Origin: Stanieria sp964562685
GTDB lineage: Bacteria; Cyanobacteriota; Cyanobacteriia; Cyanobacteriales; Xenococcaceae
Direction: 5' to 3'
NCBI GenBank assembly: GCA_964562685.1
Contig: CAZLUP010000016.1
Location: 6,386-70,385 of the forward strand
DNA: 64,000 bases
The notes beneath the pieces are model-generated. The model was not told where the DNA came from and made no database searches. It worked only from the letters and a program-made list of their open reading frames with translations. Position numbers and translations under genes: made by a program. This document shows, in pieces, positions 44,880 through 53,709 of the stretch; the stretch's first letter is position 1, and each line of letters opens with the position of its first letter.

Positions 44880-44894
44880 TATATACTTTTTACT

Positions 44895-45740
44895 TTAATA
44901 GTTTGTAATTATCACTTCAGGAATTTTGCCTCGCTTGTTACCTTTAGAATTAATTGCTCTGCTTGCATAGACAAACTCAATTTTGTAATTAGAATAGAGG
45001 TCTAAAATCATAGGAGCATTAGAGTTAGAAACCATAAATCTAACGCCTTTAGCATTAAGGCGATCGCAAAGATTGCGTAGATTTAACTGCATAGATAGAT
45101 CGAATCCATCCTGACTATATCCTGTAAAGTTAGATGTGGCATTTAATGGTGCATAGGGAGGATCGAAATAGACAAAATCTTCCAGGGTAATTTTTTCCTC
45201 AACTTCAAGGAATGAACCAGTGATAATCTGTGCTTTTTGAAGTGCTTTACTACAAGCTCTTAAATTAATCTCATCAACAATTTTGGGGTTTTGGTAAGAT
45301 CCCATTGGAGTATTGAATTGACCTTTAGAGTTGACCCGATACAATCCATTAAAACAGGTTTTATTGAGGTAGATCAGTCGGCTTGCTCTTTGAACATCAG
45401 ACCATAATTGATATTCTTTGCTTCGGTCAATATTTCTAATTTGATAGTAATAGTCTTGTTGGTGAATGTGTAGTTTTAAATCAGTAATTAGTTCTTCAAC
45501 TTTATCCCTAATAACTTGATAAGTATTGGTCAGTTCCTGATTAATATCGATGAGAACAGACTTTTCTGGTTGTAAATAAAAAAATAATGCTCCACCGCCA
45601 ACAAACGGTTCAAAGTATCGGGAGAAGTTTTGAGGAATTCTTGCTGTTATTTCTGACAGTAGTTGAGTTTTTCCACCAACCCATTTAATAAAAGGTTTTG
45701 CTTGAATATTAATATCTATTGCTTTACTTTTTACAGTCAC
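44895..45740 (-). CDS. D12-class N6-adenine DNA methyltransferase (Dam family)
   Basis: 281 aa. AdoMet site FIKWVGGKTQLL near residue 17 and FEPFVGGGALFFYL; catalytic DPPY in YFDPPYAPL. The order of motifs (FxGxG before DPPY) is class alpha/D12. Dam-type enzymes methylate GATC, and orthologues in Nostoc (DmtA) do so; this genome's HIP1 octamer contains GATC. No restriction endonuclease gene is adjacent, so it is probably a solitary methylase. Start is GTG at 45740. Target specificity is inferred, not visible. Confidence 0.88.
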   Translation of the reverse strand: MTVKSKAIDINIQAKPFIKWVGGKTQLLSEITARIPQNFSRYFEPFVGGGALFFYLQPEKSVLIDINQELTNTYQVIRDKVEELITDLKLHIHQQDYYYQIRNIDRSKEYQLWSDVQRASRLIYLNKTCFNGLYRVNSKGQFNTPMGSYQNPKIVDEINLRACSKALQKAQIITGSFLEVEEKITLEDFVYFDPPYAPLNATSNFTGYSQDGFDLSMQLNLRNLCDRLNAKGVRFMVSNSNAPMILDLYSNYKIEFVYASRAINSKGNKRGKIPEVIITNY

Positions 45741-45770
45741 TTAAATAATTAAAACTTAGAAGATTAAATC

Positions 45771-45844
45771 AAAAGCGATCGCTCTTGGAAGAGCGAACCT
45801 CTCGCTGTCAGTCAATCAATCAAGGCAAAAGCGCGATCGCTTTT
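45771..45844 (-). terminator. HIP1-armed inverted repeat between Ycf66 and the methylase
   Basis: Twelve-base perfect arms AAAAGCGATCGC/GCGATCGCTTTT about 50 bases apart, with an inner GCTCTT/AAGAGC hairpin. On the minus strand it follows the Ycf66 stop by about 20 bases and ends with TTTTGATTT, so it may terminate Ycf66 transcription. Confidence 0.45.
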
Positions 45845-45865
45845 AACAATAGCAAATTTTACTAT

Positions 45866-46786
45866 TTAATAGTCGTAATTAATACGACGGTCTATGTCTT
45901 CATCATTGATCCGAGAAGGATTATAATTTCTATCTTCCTGTTCATCGCGATTCCAACTATTATCTGACTCTGTTTCAGTAGGGTCTAATGGTTGATAATC
46001 GACATAATCTGAAGCAAAACTGTCGTTGTCATCGACATAACTCCGCCCCAAATTGCTTGGATCTAGTTTTTTGGGTTTTGGTTGGCGGGGAGTTTCATCA
46101 ACAAAATTATCCCTAGCAGCAGGACGAGAACGATTTGGTAATGGTGCTTCATTCCAAGCTTCTTCCTGTCCCCAATTGTCAGAACGATTTCCTCTTACTT
46201 CTCTATCGGGATAATAATCATTACGGGGTGGGGTATTGCCACGGCGAGGAGGACGATTATTAGTTTGAGCAGAATATCTCTCTCTTTCTGGACGAGAACG
46301 ATTTGGTCTACTAGGATAATCTTCTCTAGGTACGCTAGTAGATCTACGGGAAGAACGAGGTGCGGGTTCTTCGTATCCACGCAATCTAGGACTATCGTAA
46401 TTGGGAGTAGCGTCGTATTGGTCTGGTTCGATCTGGTCTAATTCTGCCTCTGTATATACTCTAGTACGACTCACAGGACGTTCGCGATCAACAATTGGAG
46501 TATTGCGTCTAGCTTGTTCTGTCGCTACACCACGCAAGCGAATACTTTCTACCGCAAAGAAAATTGCCGAACCTGTTAGGAGAAACTGACCAAATTGAAG
46601 AATTGGGTCTAACCGCCATCCTTGAAACAGTAAAATAAAACCGCAGAGTAAACCTACCGCAGCAAAGAAAATATCATGATCTCTTGATAGTTCTGGACGA
46701 ACAGAACGTAAAAAATATAATGATGCTCCTGCTACTGCTAAAAATATTCCTAAGATACTGGCTGAATTCAGCCCAAAATTAACCAT
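45866..46786 (-). CDS. Ycf66 family protein
   Basis: 306 aa. Residues 1-95 form the Ycf66 domain with three hydrophobic segments (ILGIFLAVAGASLYFLRSV; FFAAVGLLCGFILLFQGW; FGQFLLTGSAIFFAVESIRL). The remaining ~210 residues are Arg/Asp/Asn/Tyr/Pro-rich and probably disordered (RPNRSRPERERYS, repeated RPxRxN elements). Ycf66 occurs in cyanobacteria and some plastids; function unknown. The long charged tail is longer than in plastid versions. Confidence 0.88.
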   Translation of the reverse strand: MVNFGLNSASILGIFLAVAGASLYFLRSVRPELSRDHDIFFAAVGLLCGFILLFQGWRLDPILQFGQFLLTGSAIFFAVESIRLRGVATEQARRNTPIVDRERPVSRTRVYTEAELDQIEPDQYDATPNYDSPRLRGYEEPAPRSSRRSTSVPREDYPSRPNRSRPERERYSAQTNNRPPRRGNTPPRNDYYPDREVRGNRSDNWGQEEAWNEAPLPNRSRPAARDNFVDETPRQPKPKKLDPSNLGRSYVDDNDSFASDYVDYQPLDPTETESDNSWNRDEQEDRNYNPSRINDEDIDRRINYDY

Positions 46787-47009
46787 TACTGCTCTCCTAA
46801 CTTGTTTTTAGCTGCCTTTAGATAAAATGTTAAATATACAAACTAAGCAATCTCAATTTATATTATTGTGTCTAAGATTAACAAAATCTGCCTCGATATT
46901 TTTGGCTAAAGTTAGTCATGCGACCTACTAAACTTTAATTGAGTTTTTAAATATTTAAGATCTTAGTACAAAGATTCAAATCTAGAGATAATCATTGCTT
47001 AACTAATGA

Positions 47010-47666
47010 CTAAAAAAAACTGCTTGATTTAGCAGTCATCGAGTCTAATTGACGAAATAATTGAGCTACTTTGTTTAAATCTTTGTTCCCTGGAGATAAT
47101 TCTACTCCACTAGACAAATCAATCCCATGAGGTTGAAGTTGACTCAAAGCAACTAAAATGTTATCTGGTGTTAATCCTCCTGCTAAAAACCAAGGCAAGG
47201 GAGAAGTCCATCGAGTTAATTCTTCCCAGTTTAAAGTATGTCCTGTTCCTCCTAATAAACGGGGATCGTAAGCATCTAATAATAAAGTATCGACAGCTTC
47301 AGCATAATCGATCACTTTAGCCAAAGATGCAGTAGTTTTAATCCGCAAAGCTTTAATCAATTCTACTTGTGGTGATAACAAAGTTCGTAACTGCTGACAA
47401 AATTCTGGTGATTCATTACCGTGAAGTTGTACTCCTGTTAAACCAGTTTCCGTAACAATTGCCACAATTGTCTTTAGATCGAGATTAGCAAATACTCCAA
47501 TGGTATTAATTTGGTTAGGTAATTGTTGAACAATAGTTTTGATAGCTGAAACTTCTAGATAACGAGGAGATGCTGGGACACAGATAAAACCTAATTCTGT
47601 TGCACCCAACTGAGCGATCGCATTTCCTTGGTCTGGGTTAGTGATTCCGCATATTTTAACTCGCAT
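47010..47666 (-). CDS. trpF: Phosphoribosylanthranilate isomerase
   Basis: 218 aa from the ATG at 47666; a TTG two codons earlier is the other option. TIM barrel with VKICGITNPDQG (catalytic Cys), GVFANLDL, LDAYDPRLLGGTGHTLNW (catalytic Asp and phosphate loop) and the phosphate motif GGLTPDN. It converts phosphoribosylanthranilate to CdRP in tryptophan synthesis. Stand-alone, no other trp gene nearby, as is usual in cyanobacteria. Confidence 0.95.
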   Translation of the reverse strand: MRVKICGITNPDQGNAIAQLGATELGFICVPASPRYLEVSAIKTIVQQLPNQINTIGVFANLDLKTIVAIVTETGLTGVQLHGNESPEFCQQLRTLLSPQVELIKALRIKTTASLAKVIDYAEAVDTLLLDAYDPRLLGGTGHTLNWEELTRWTSPLPWFLAGGLTPDNILVALSQLQPHGIDLSSGVELSPGNKDLNKVAQLFRQLDSMTAKSSSFF

Positions 47667-47819
47667 TCTCAATTCAATTAATTAGAGTAGGTTTATTCTT
47701 AGTAAAACTTTTAATTACTGTAAATTATTAAGAAGAAAGTATATTTTCTTGAAACAGATTTTTATAATTCCTGTAAATTGATCAATCATAGTTTATCAAG
47801 ACGGGAGTTCAAATATATA

Positions 47820-48092
47820 ATGATCTCTACTTTGGTTCTGGCTGCTCATACTACTCCTTCAACCGTTGAGTGGAATACATCGGTAGCTTTAATCATGATT
47901 TTAAGTAATCTTTTTGCTGTAGCTATCGGTCGTTATGCGATCCAAAATTCAGGTCAAGGACCAGATTTACCTGTCCCTAAACCTGAGTTATGGGAAAAAT
48001 TTGGGTTTCCCGAATTGTTAGCGACTACGAGTTTCGGTCATATCTTGGGTGCTGGGATAATTTTAGGACTGGGAAATGCTGGGGTCTTATAA
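47820..48092 (+). CDS. psaK: Photosystem I reaction centre subunit PsaK
   Basis: 90 aa from the ATG at 47820; the longer ORF start at 47778 would add 14 basic residues not seen in PsaK. Two membrane helices (SVALIMILSNLFAVAIGRYA and LATTSFGHILGAGIILGLGN) with a loop rich in Pro and Gly between them. A short N-terminal presequence-like stretch (MISTLVLAAHTTPSTVEW) is typical. PsaK binds chlorophyll at the PSI periphery and is light-regulated. GGGAG lies 13 bases upstream, slightly long spacing. Confidence 0.92.
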   Translation: MISTLVLAAHTTPSTVEWNTSVALIMILSNLFAVAIGRYAIQNSGQGPDLPVPKPELWEKFGFPELLATTSFGHILGAGIILGLGNAGVL

Positions 48093-48116
48093 AATCTAAT
48101 ACTTTTAAGATTAGAA

Positions 48117-48166
48117 GTAGAGGCAATTCATGCCACCTTTCGGTGCAGCGTAGCGATTGCCCCTAC
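48117..48166. repeat. Inverted repeat downstream of psaK
   Basis: Outer arms GTAGAGGCAAT/ATTGCCCCTAC (one G-U type difference) around an imperfect interior (GGCAATTCATGCC and CACCTTTCGGTGC hairpins). It lies in the convergent gap of psaK and the DUF1400 hydrolase and could terminate either gene; composition resembles a small dispersed palindromic element. Confidence 0.55.
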
Positions 48167-48187
48167 AAAATCTTGACTTTTAATTTT

Positions 48188-49912
48188 CTACTGAGGATTT
48201 AATTGTAAATTGAGCGATCGCACTAGACTTAAAGGCAATATACTACGGCTAATTTTGGCTGCATAAGCAGCATTGAGATAAGCTTGATAACTTGAGTGTT
48301 GCAAAATATAGATGTTAAAAAAGATTAAACTTAGTTGTTGAACGTAGTTTTGAGCGATTTGAGGATCGGGGCCAATTGCTTGAGAAGGCAAAGGGATACT
48401 ACCAGAAGATTCTTGTAAAGTAGAAAAATGAGTAGCTCCTTCAAGTAAGACTAAATATTTTTCAGGCGTAGTCAACCAAGTAAAAGGTTCAATTTGCTCT
48501 GATAAAGCAGGAGTAACAGGGTCTGCGCTACTAGCCATTAACATAACAGGTATTTTAATTTCACTAATCCCCTCTTGTCCAAACACAGCACTAGTCAGAG
48601 GATTAATGGCGATCGCAGAAACAATTCGTTCATCTCGTAAATTATATTTTTGATTTGGTAATTCTAAAGCAATACATTGCAGTAAAAGAGAGAGATTAAG
48701 TGAATTATCAATGTCTTGACAGGCTTGGTTTAAACTTGCAAAATCTAATCTAGCACCAGCTAAAGCCAAAGCTGTGTAAGCACCAAAAGATTGACCAACA
48801 ATTCCTACCCTTCTGACTTGTAATTGTTGTCCATAATTACGTTCCAAAAAATCTAATAAAAATTTAATATCTAAAGGACGGTCAATTAATTCTTCAGGCA
48901 GAGTAACTTTATTCGCAAAACCATTAAATAAAGCCTGAATTTGACCAGCATTGCTGCCTGGATGTTCGGGTACTGCTACGGCAAAACCATAAGAAGCTAA
49001 ATGAATTGCCAAGTAACCAAAGGTAGTGCGATCTCCACCTAAACCATGAGAAATAATAATTAATGGTAAACGACCAAAAGTGTCGGGAAGATACAAATCA
49101 ACAGGAAAACGGCGATCGCGAGAACCGTCTTCTAGGGTGAGAAGTTCTTTGCGATAAGAATAACTACCTGGTTGACTAAAATTTGGCAAAGGAACATTAT
49201 TAAGATAATTATTAGTAGCAGTTTCTTGAAGAGCTTGTTGTTGGACTTGAGCGATCGCTTCTTCCGTTTCTTGAACAATTTCACTCAAATTTTCAATAAT
49301 TTCAAAGCCTCGTTCCGAATTAAGGCGAATTCCATAGGTAGGAAATTGCTTAAGAATATTTAAAGGAGTTAAACCTTCTTGATCGGCTGTTGCCATAATT
49401 AAAGCTGAACGCAGGGCATAAAAACCAGATTGACCAGCTTTAGTTTGAATTACTTGAGCTACTTTAGCTAAAATCCTCTCGCCTTGAGGAGAATAAAGAA
49501 ATTGAGTGACGGCTAAAGGCGTAATATCTGCTTTACTAACTAAAGCCTTTCTAAGTTGTTTTAGTTGTTCTGGAGATAAAAAACTAGCATAATTAGCCAA
49601 ATTAGCATCGATAATACCTTTTTTGGCATAAGTTTCCAAAGATTCTACTGGGAGAGAAAATTGTAGAACCCCGTAATCGAGGTAAATTTTTTCTGCTGCT
49701 GAAGTTTTAGAAACTGAGGCAAGAGGAACACTCAAGCAAATACCCAAATTACAGATAGTTAAAACCAACTGCAATAAATAAGAGGATTTTAGCAAAGGAA
49801 TACTCAAATATTGCCAAATATTAATTTTTGGTTGGTTCTGTTCGGCAGGCAATACGAACGTCATTAGGCAAATTAAACTAAGGGAGTTTAATACTGTTGT
49901 AACATTCCTCAA
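48188..49912 (-). CDS. DUF1400 + alpha/beta hydrolase
   Basis: 574 aa. An N-terminal hydrophobic part (about 45-65) suggests a membrane anchor or signal segment. Residues about 70-200 form the DUF1400 domain found in cyanobacteria. Residues about 260-540 form an alpha/beta hydrolase: LPLIIISHGLGGDRTTFGYL (oxyanion), nucleophile Ser in GIVGQSFGAYTAL, Asp in PVMLMASSADPVTP and catalytic His in EGATHFSTL. Dienelactone-hydrolase or lipase-like esterase activity is inferred; substrate unknown. The 5' end could be shorter, as several Met codons precede the hydrophobic segment. Confidence 0.85.
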   Translation of the reverse strand: MRNVTTVLNSLSLICLMTFVLPAEQNQPKINIWQYLSIPLLKSSYLLQLVLTICNLGICLSVPLASVSKTSAAEKIYLDYGVLQFSLPVESLETYAKKGIIDANLANYASFLSPEQLKQLRKALVSKADITPLAVTQFLYSPQGERILAKVAQVIQTKAGQSGFYALRSALIMATADQEGLTPLNILKQFPTYGIRLNSERGFEIIENLSEIVQETEEAIAQVQQQALQETATNNYLNNVPLPNFSQPGSYSYRKELLTLEDGSRDRRFPVDLYLPDTFGRLPLIIISHGLGGDRTTFGYLAIHLASYGFAVAVPEHPGSNAGQIQALFNGFANKVTLPEELIDRPLDIKFLLDFLERNYGQQLQVRRVGIVGQSFGAYTALALAGARLDFASLNQACQDIDNSLNLSLLLQCIALELPNQKYNLRDERIVSAIAINPLTSAVFGQEGISEIKIPVMLMASSADPVTPALSEQIEPFTWLTTPEKYLVLLEGATHFSTLQESSGSIPLPSQAIGPDPQIAQNYVQQLSLIFFNIYILQHSSYQAYLNAAYAAKISRSILPLSLVRSLNLQLNPQ

Positions 49913-50073
49913 TTTTATTTCACGGTTGAGAAAATTCTTTGTTTAGCTCATCTTCAAAATTTCGGACTCAAAAAACCTAAAAGTAAAATTAAGTTTAAAG
50001 TTGCGTTCACGACAAAAGCCCACAAATCGATTACCCTCGATCGTGGGAAATTAATTATGTCTTACGAGCGACA

Positions 50074-51747
50074 ATGATCGGTAATAGGTTTTATTTTTCT
50101 AGACGACAACTAGCTAAATACTGTAGTTTATTTTTCCTTTGCTTTACCTTAGCAGTAGGTTGTAATAATCAATCAACTCAAACACCAAACCAAACTAATA
50201 ATACTCCTGATAATAATCGGATTTCGATAGGTACAACTCTTAAACCCCGTACTCTAGATCCTGCCGACAGCTACGAATTAGCAGGATTAAATGTTATTTA
50301 TAATGTGGGGGAAAGCCTTTATACTTACGAATTAGGCACTACTGAGATTAAGCCATTGCTAGCTACAGAAATGCCAAAAGTTAGTGAAGATGGTTTGACT
50401 TATACTATTCCTCTGCGTCAGGGAGTCAAGTTTCAAGATGGTACTCCTTTTGATGCCAAGGCAATGGAATTTTCCCTCAAACGTTTTATAGCTAATGGTG
50501 GTAAACCTGCTTTTTTACTAGCTGATGTGGTTGAAGGTGTAGTAGCGACAGGAGAAAACGAACTAACGATTAAATTAAAACAACCTTTTGCAGCTTTTCC
50601 TTCTCTGCTTGCCTTTCCTGGTGCTTGTGCTGTTTCTCCTCAAGCTTACAAAATTGGTGCAGGAGAATTTTTACCTAATCAATTGATTAGTACTGGTAAA
50701 TATAAATTAGCTCAGTTTAATAGCGATTCGATTAGTTTGGATGTTAACGAAAATTATTGGGGGGAAAAACCAGTCAATCAAGGCATAAATATGCAGATTT
50801 ATGCGGGAAATTCGGCTAATTTATTCAATAGTTTCCGTACTGCGGCAATAGATGTTGCTTATCAATCTTTAGAACCCAATCAGATTCAAAATCTACTTGA
50901 TAATACCAAAAAGAATCAAGGAAAAGCGGGCTGCTCCGCAGAGCACTGCGTGATCGCGGGTTCGGGAACAGTAGTAAACTATTTAGTATTGAATTTAAAT
51001 CAAGAACCTTTAAATAAACTAGAAGTAAGAAGTGCGATCGCATCAGTAATAGATCGTGGTTTAATTAATCAAAGAGTTTTACAAAATCAAGGCGAACCTG
51101 TTTATAGTTTAGTGGCAACAGCGTTTGATAGTTATCAACCTACCTTTAAAGATGCCTACGGCGAGGCAAATGTGGCTAAAGCCAAGGAATTATTAACTAA
51201 AGCTGGTTATTCAGTTCAAAATCCCGCTACTGTAGAAATTTGGTATCCTTCTGGTTCAATTACCCGCAGTATTGTGGCGGAAACCCTCCAAGCTTTTGTC
51301 AAACAAGAATTAGGAGGAATGCTGGAATTTGTGCCTCAAAGTGTCGAATCTGCTTCCTTTTTTGGCAATATCAGTAAAGGAGTCTATCAATCTGCTTTAG
51401 TCGATTGGTATCCCGATTTTCTCGATCCCGATAATTATCTGCAACCATTCATGAGTTGTAGTAAGGGTTCAGAAACTAATGGGTGTGAAGAAGGTGCTGC
51501 ACAAAGTCGGGGTTCTTTTTATTATAGCGATCGCGCTAACGAATTAATTAACCAGGAAAGAAAAGAACAAAATCCCCAAAATCGTCAAGCAATTTTTGTT
51601 CAATTACAAGAACTTCTTGCCCAAGATGTACCATATATTCCTTTGTGGCAAACGAAAGACTATGCTTTTGCTCAAAATGGTATTACAGGCGTTACCATCA
51701 ATCCCAGTCAGAATTTTCCTTTTTGGACGATTAAGCGAGGAGCATAA
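50074..51747 (+). CDS. ABC transporter periplasmic substrate-binding lipoprotein, family 5
   Basis: 557 aa. Lipoprotein signal peptide with lipobox LAVGC, lipidated Cys at 30. Family 5 (peptide/nickel/oligopeptide) binding protein: TLDPADSYELA near residue 65, VKFQDGTPFDAKAMEFSLKR, and FGNISKGVYQSALVDWYPDF in the second half. The partner permease and ATPases are not adjacent. Codons 285-292 (50926-50949) form a GC-rich insert AGCSAEHC between GK and VIAGSG, with an internal CTGC/GCAG palindrome and a flanking GCGGG repeat. Peptide or nickel specificity cannot be told. Confidence 0.92.
   Translation: MIGNRFYFSRRQLAKYCSLFFLCFTLAVGCNNQSTQTPNQTNNTPDNNRISIGTTLKPRTLDPADSYELAGLNVIYNVGESLYTYELGTTEIKPLLATEMPKVSEDGLTYTIPLRQGVKFQDGTPFDAKAMEFSLKRFIANGGKPAFLLADVVEGVVATGENELTIKLKQPFAAFPSLLAFPGACAVSPQAYKIGAGEFLPNQLISTGKYKLAQFNSDSISLDVNENYWGEKPVNQGINMQIYAGNSANLFNSFRTAAIDVAYQSLEPNQIQNLLDNTKKNQGKAGCSAEHCVIAGSGTVVNYLVLNLNQEPLNKLEVRSAIASVIDRGLINQRVLQNQGEPVYSLVATAFDSYQPTFKDAYGEANVAKAKELLTKAGYSVQNPATVEIWYPSGSITRSIVAETLQAFVKQELGGMLEFVPQSVESASFFGNISKGVYQSALVDWYPDFLDPDNYLQPFMSCSKGSETNGCEEGAAQSRGSFYYSDRANELINQERKEQNPQNRQAIFVQLQELLAQDVPYIPLWQTKDYAFAQNGITGVTINPSQNFPFWTIKRGA
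50926..50949. repeat. GC-rich in-frame insert in the binding-protein gene
   Basis: 24 bases (GCGGGCTGCTCCGCAGAGCA then CTGC) encoding AGCSAEHC, including two Cys atypical for this family region. Contains GCTGCTCC/GCAGAGC palindromic words and is bounded by GCGGG on both sides. Looks like a small repeat insertion in an AT-rich gene. Confidence 0.45.
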
Positions 51748-51915
51748 TTGATTTTATCTTTAATGTGAGAGAAAACTATCAGTTTACTGATGAGATGAAT
51801 CGAACATATTTTAGAACTCTCCAACAAGCACTTAGGAAATTAGATAGAGCATTTATTAATTTTGAATTGCTATAAAAGGGATAATGAAAATAACCTAGAT
51901 TCTATTTAACTAGCA

Positions 51916-53397
51916 ATGATGCTTCGCAATCTCTTTAAACCGACAGATAATAAATGGCAACCGATTATTAACCAATTAGAAGCTGCGATTGGCAAAGATG
52001 GGGTTGTGCGTCGTAAAGAAGAATTACTGACTTACGAATGTGATGGTTTAGCTAGTTACCGTCAACGCCCTGCTTTAGTCGTACTTCCTCGCACTACCGA
52101 ACAAGTAGCAGCAGCAGTAAAAATTTGTCATGACAATGATATTCCTTGGGTGGCTAGAGGTGCAGGTACGGGTTTATCTGGCGGTGCTTTACCTGTAGAA
52201 GATTGCGTATTAATTGTTACTGCCAGGATGAAGCAAATTTTAGACATCGATTTAGAAAATCATCGCATCACCGTACAACCAGGCATTATTAATAATTGGG
52301 TAACTCAGGCTGTTAGCGGTGCTGGTTTTTATTACGCCCCCGATCCTTCTAGTCAAATTATCTGTTCGATTGGTGGGAATGTAGCGGAAAATTCTGGTGG
52401 CGTTCACTGTCTTAAATACGGTGTCACTACTAATCACGTAATTGGTTTAAAATTAGTTATTCCTGACGGTTCGATTATCGATGTCGGTGGAACAATCCCT
52501 GAAATGCCGGGATACGATTTAACTGGTTTATTTGTGGGTTCAGAAGGTACATTGGGTATCGCTACAGAAGTAACGCTACGTATTCTGAAAACTCCTGAAT
52601 CGATTTGTGTGGTATTAGCCGATTTTCCTACCATTGAAGATGCTGGTGCAACCGTAGCTGGAATTATCAGTGCAGGTATTATTCCTGCGGGGATGGAAAT
52701 TATGGATAATCTTAGTATTAATGCCGTCGAAGATGTAGTGGCAACTGGTTGTTATCCTCGCGATGCCGAAGCCATTTTACTAGTAGAATTGGATGGCTTA
52801 GAAGTAGAAGTTGCAGAAGGTAAAAAACGCATAGCGGAAATTTGTCGGCAAAATAATTCGCGCAATATTACGTCGGCGAATGATGCTGAAACTCGCTTAA
52901 AATTGTGGAAAGGTAGAAAAGCAGCCTTCGCAGCAGCAGGACATATTAGTGTTAATTATTTTGTTCAAGATGGTGTGATTCCACGCACTAAATTAGTGTC
53001 GGTACTGAAAGAAATTAATCGTCTCAGTGAAGAATCTGGTTATCGCATTGCTAACGTTTTCCATGCAGGTGATGGTAATTTACATCCTTTGATTCTCTAC
53101 GATAATTCTGTACCAGGTGAATTTGAAGAAGTTGAAAAATTAGGAGGAGAAATTCTTAAACTTTGTGTGGAAGCTGGAGGAAGTCTTTCAGGGGAACACG
53201 GTATTGGTTCAGATAAAAATTGTTATATGCCTTATATGTTCAATGAAACTGACTTGGAAACAATGGGATATGTCCGCGATGCTTTTAATCTTAAGGGTTT
53301 AGCCAATCCAGGTAAAATGTTTCCTACTCCACGCACCTGTGGCGAAGTTGCCAATGCAGGGATGATTAAACAAATTAAAGATGCAAAATTATTTTGA
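51916..53397 (+). CDS. glcD: Glycolate oxidase/dehydrogenase subunit GlcD
   Basis: 493 aa FAD-linked oxidase. FAD-binding PCMH signature AVKICHDNDIPWVARGAGTG (PWVARGAGTGLSGGA), NVAENSGGVHCLKYG, GLFVGSEGTLGI. C-terminal domain with NVFHAGDGNLHPL and SGEHGIG, which hold the catalytic His/Glu region. In cyanobacteria GlcD is part of glycolate dehydrogenase in photorespiration; GlcE/GlcF are not next to it, and a D-lactate dehydrogenase role is possible. Confidence 0.93.
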   Translation: MMLRNLFKPTDNKWQPIINQLEAAIGKDGVVRRKEELLTYECDGLASYRQRPALVVLPRTTEQVAAAVKICHDNDIPWVARGAGTGLSGGALPVEDCVLIVTARMKQILDIDLENHRITVQPGIINNWVTQAVSGAGFYYAPDPSSQIICSIGGNVAENSGGVHCLKYGVTTNHVIGLKLVIPDGSIIDVGGTIPEMPGYDLTGLFVGSEGTLGIATEVTLRILKTPESICVVLADFPTIEDAGATVAGIISAGIIPAGMEIMDNLSINAVEDVVATGCYPRDAEAILLVELDGLEVEVAEGKKRIAEICRQNNSRNITSANDAETRLKLWKGRKAAFAAAGHISVNYFVQDGVIPRTKLVSVLKEINRLSEESGYRIANVFHAGDGNLHPLILYDNSVPGEFEEVEKLGGEILKLCVEAGGSLSGEHGIGSDKNCYMPYMFNETDLETMGYVRDAFNLKGLANPGKMFPTPRTCGEVANAGMIKQIKDAKLF

Positions 53398-53709
53398 TTT
53401 TAATTGAAAGCGATCGCAAAAACTTTGGCTTAACTAAATATTTAATCTAAAGCATTTGTTTTGGCTTAGTAAGTATGTAGTCTCGCAGTTAGAATATTAC
53501 AATTCAGTTACTTGTTCAACATAAAAAGCAATGTCTTCATTTCCTTCTAGTCTATACCAAGGTAACTAAAATTAAGTCAAATCTTAAACACAGATTGGTA
53601 ATTAACCATCCTGAATTGCAAAGAAATTTAACCAATATTCTCCAGTTAACCTAAAGACTACGCTACTCTCATAGAGACGCTATTTTTAAGTGGGTGAGGA
53701 GATAATTTG
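53398..53709. other. Intergenic region upstream of the radical SAM gene, with a possible coding remnant
   Basis: No intact gene. The minus strand at 53497-53565 reads PWYRLEGNEDIAFYVEQVTE then a stop, preceded immediately by another stop; it has a real-protein look but is only about 22 codons, so perhaps a decayed gene end. A GACTACGCTACTC/GAGACGC imperfect palindrome lies near 53656-53682. The GAGGAG ribosome-binding site for the next gene ends the stretch. Confidence 0.3.

Noticed and set aside
47715..47780. Two CTGTAAATT words upstream of psaK as an HLR1/RpaB site
   Set aside because: HLR1 needs two half-sites a few bases apart; these are about 50 bases apart, so not a supportable site.
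50074..51747. Complete ABC transporter operon around the binding lipoprotein
   Set aside because: No permease or ATPase genes flank it; orphan binding protein only.
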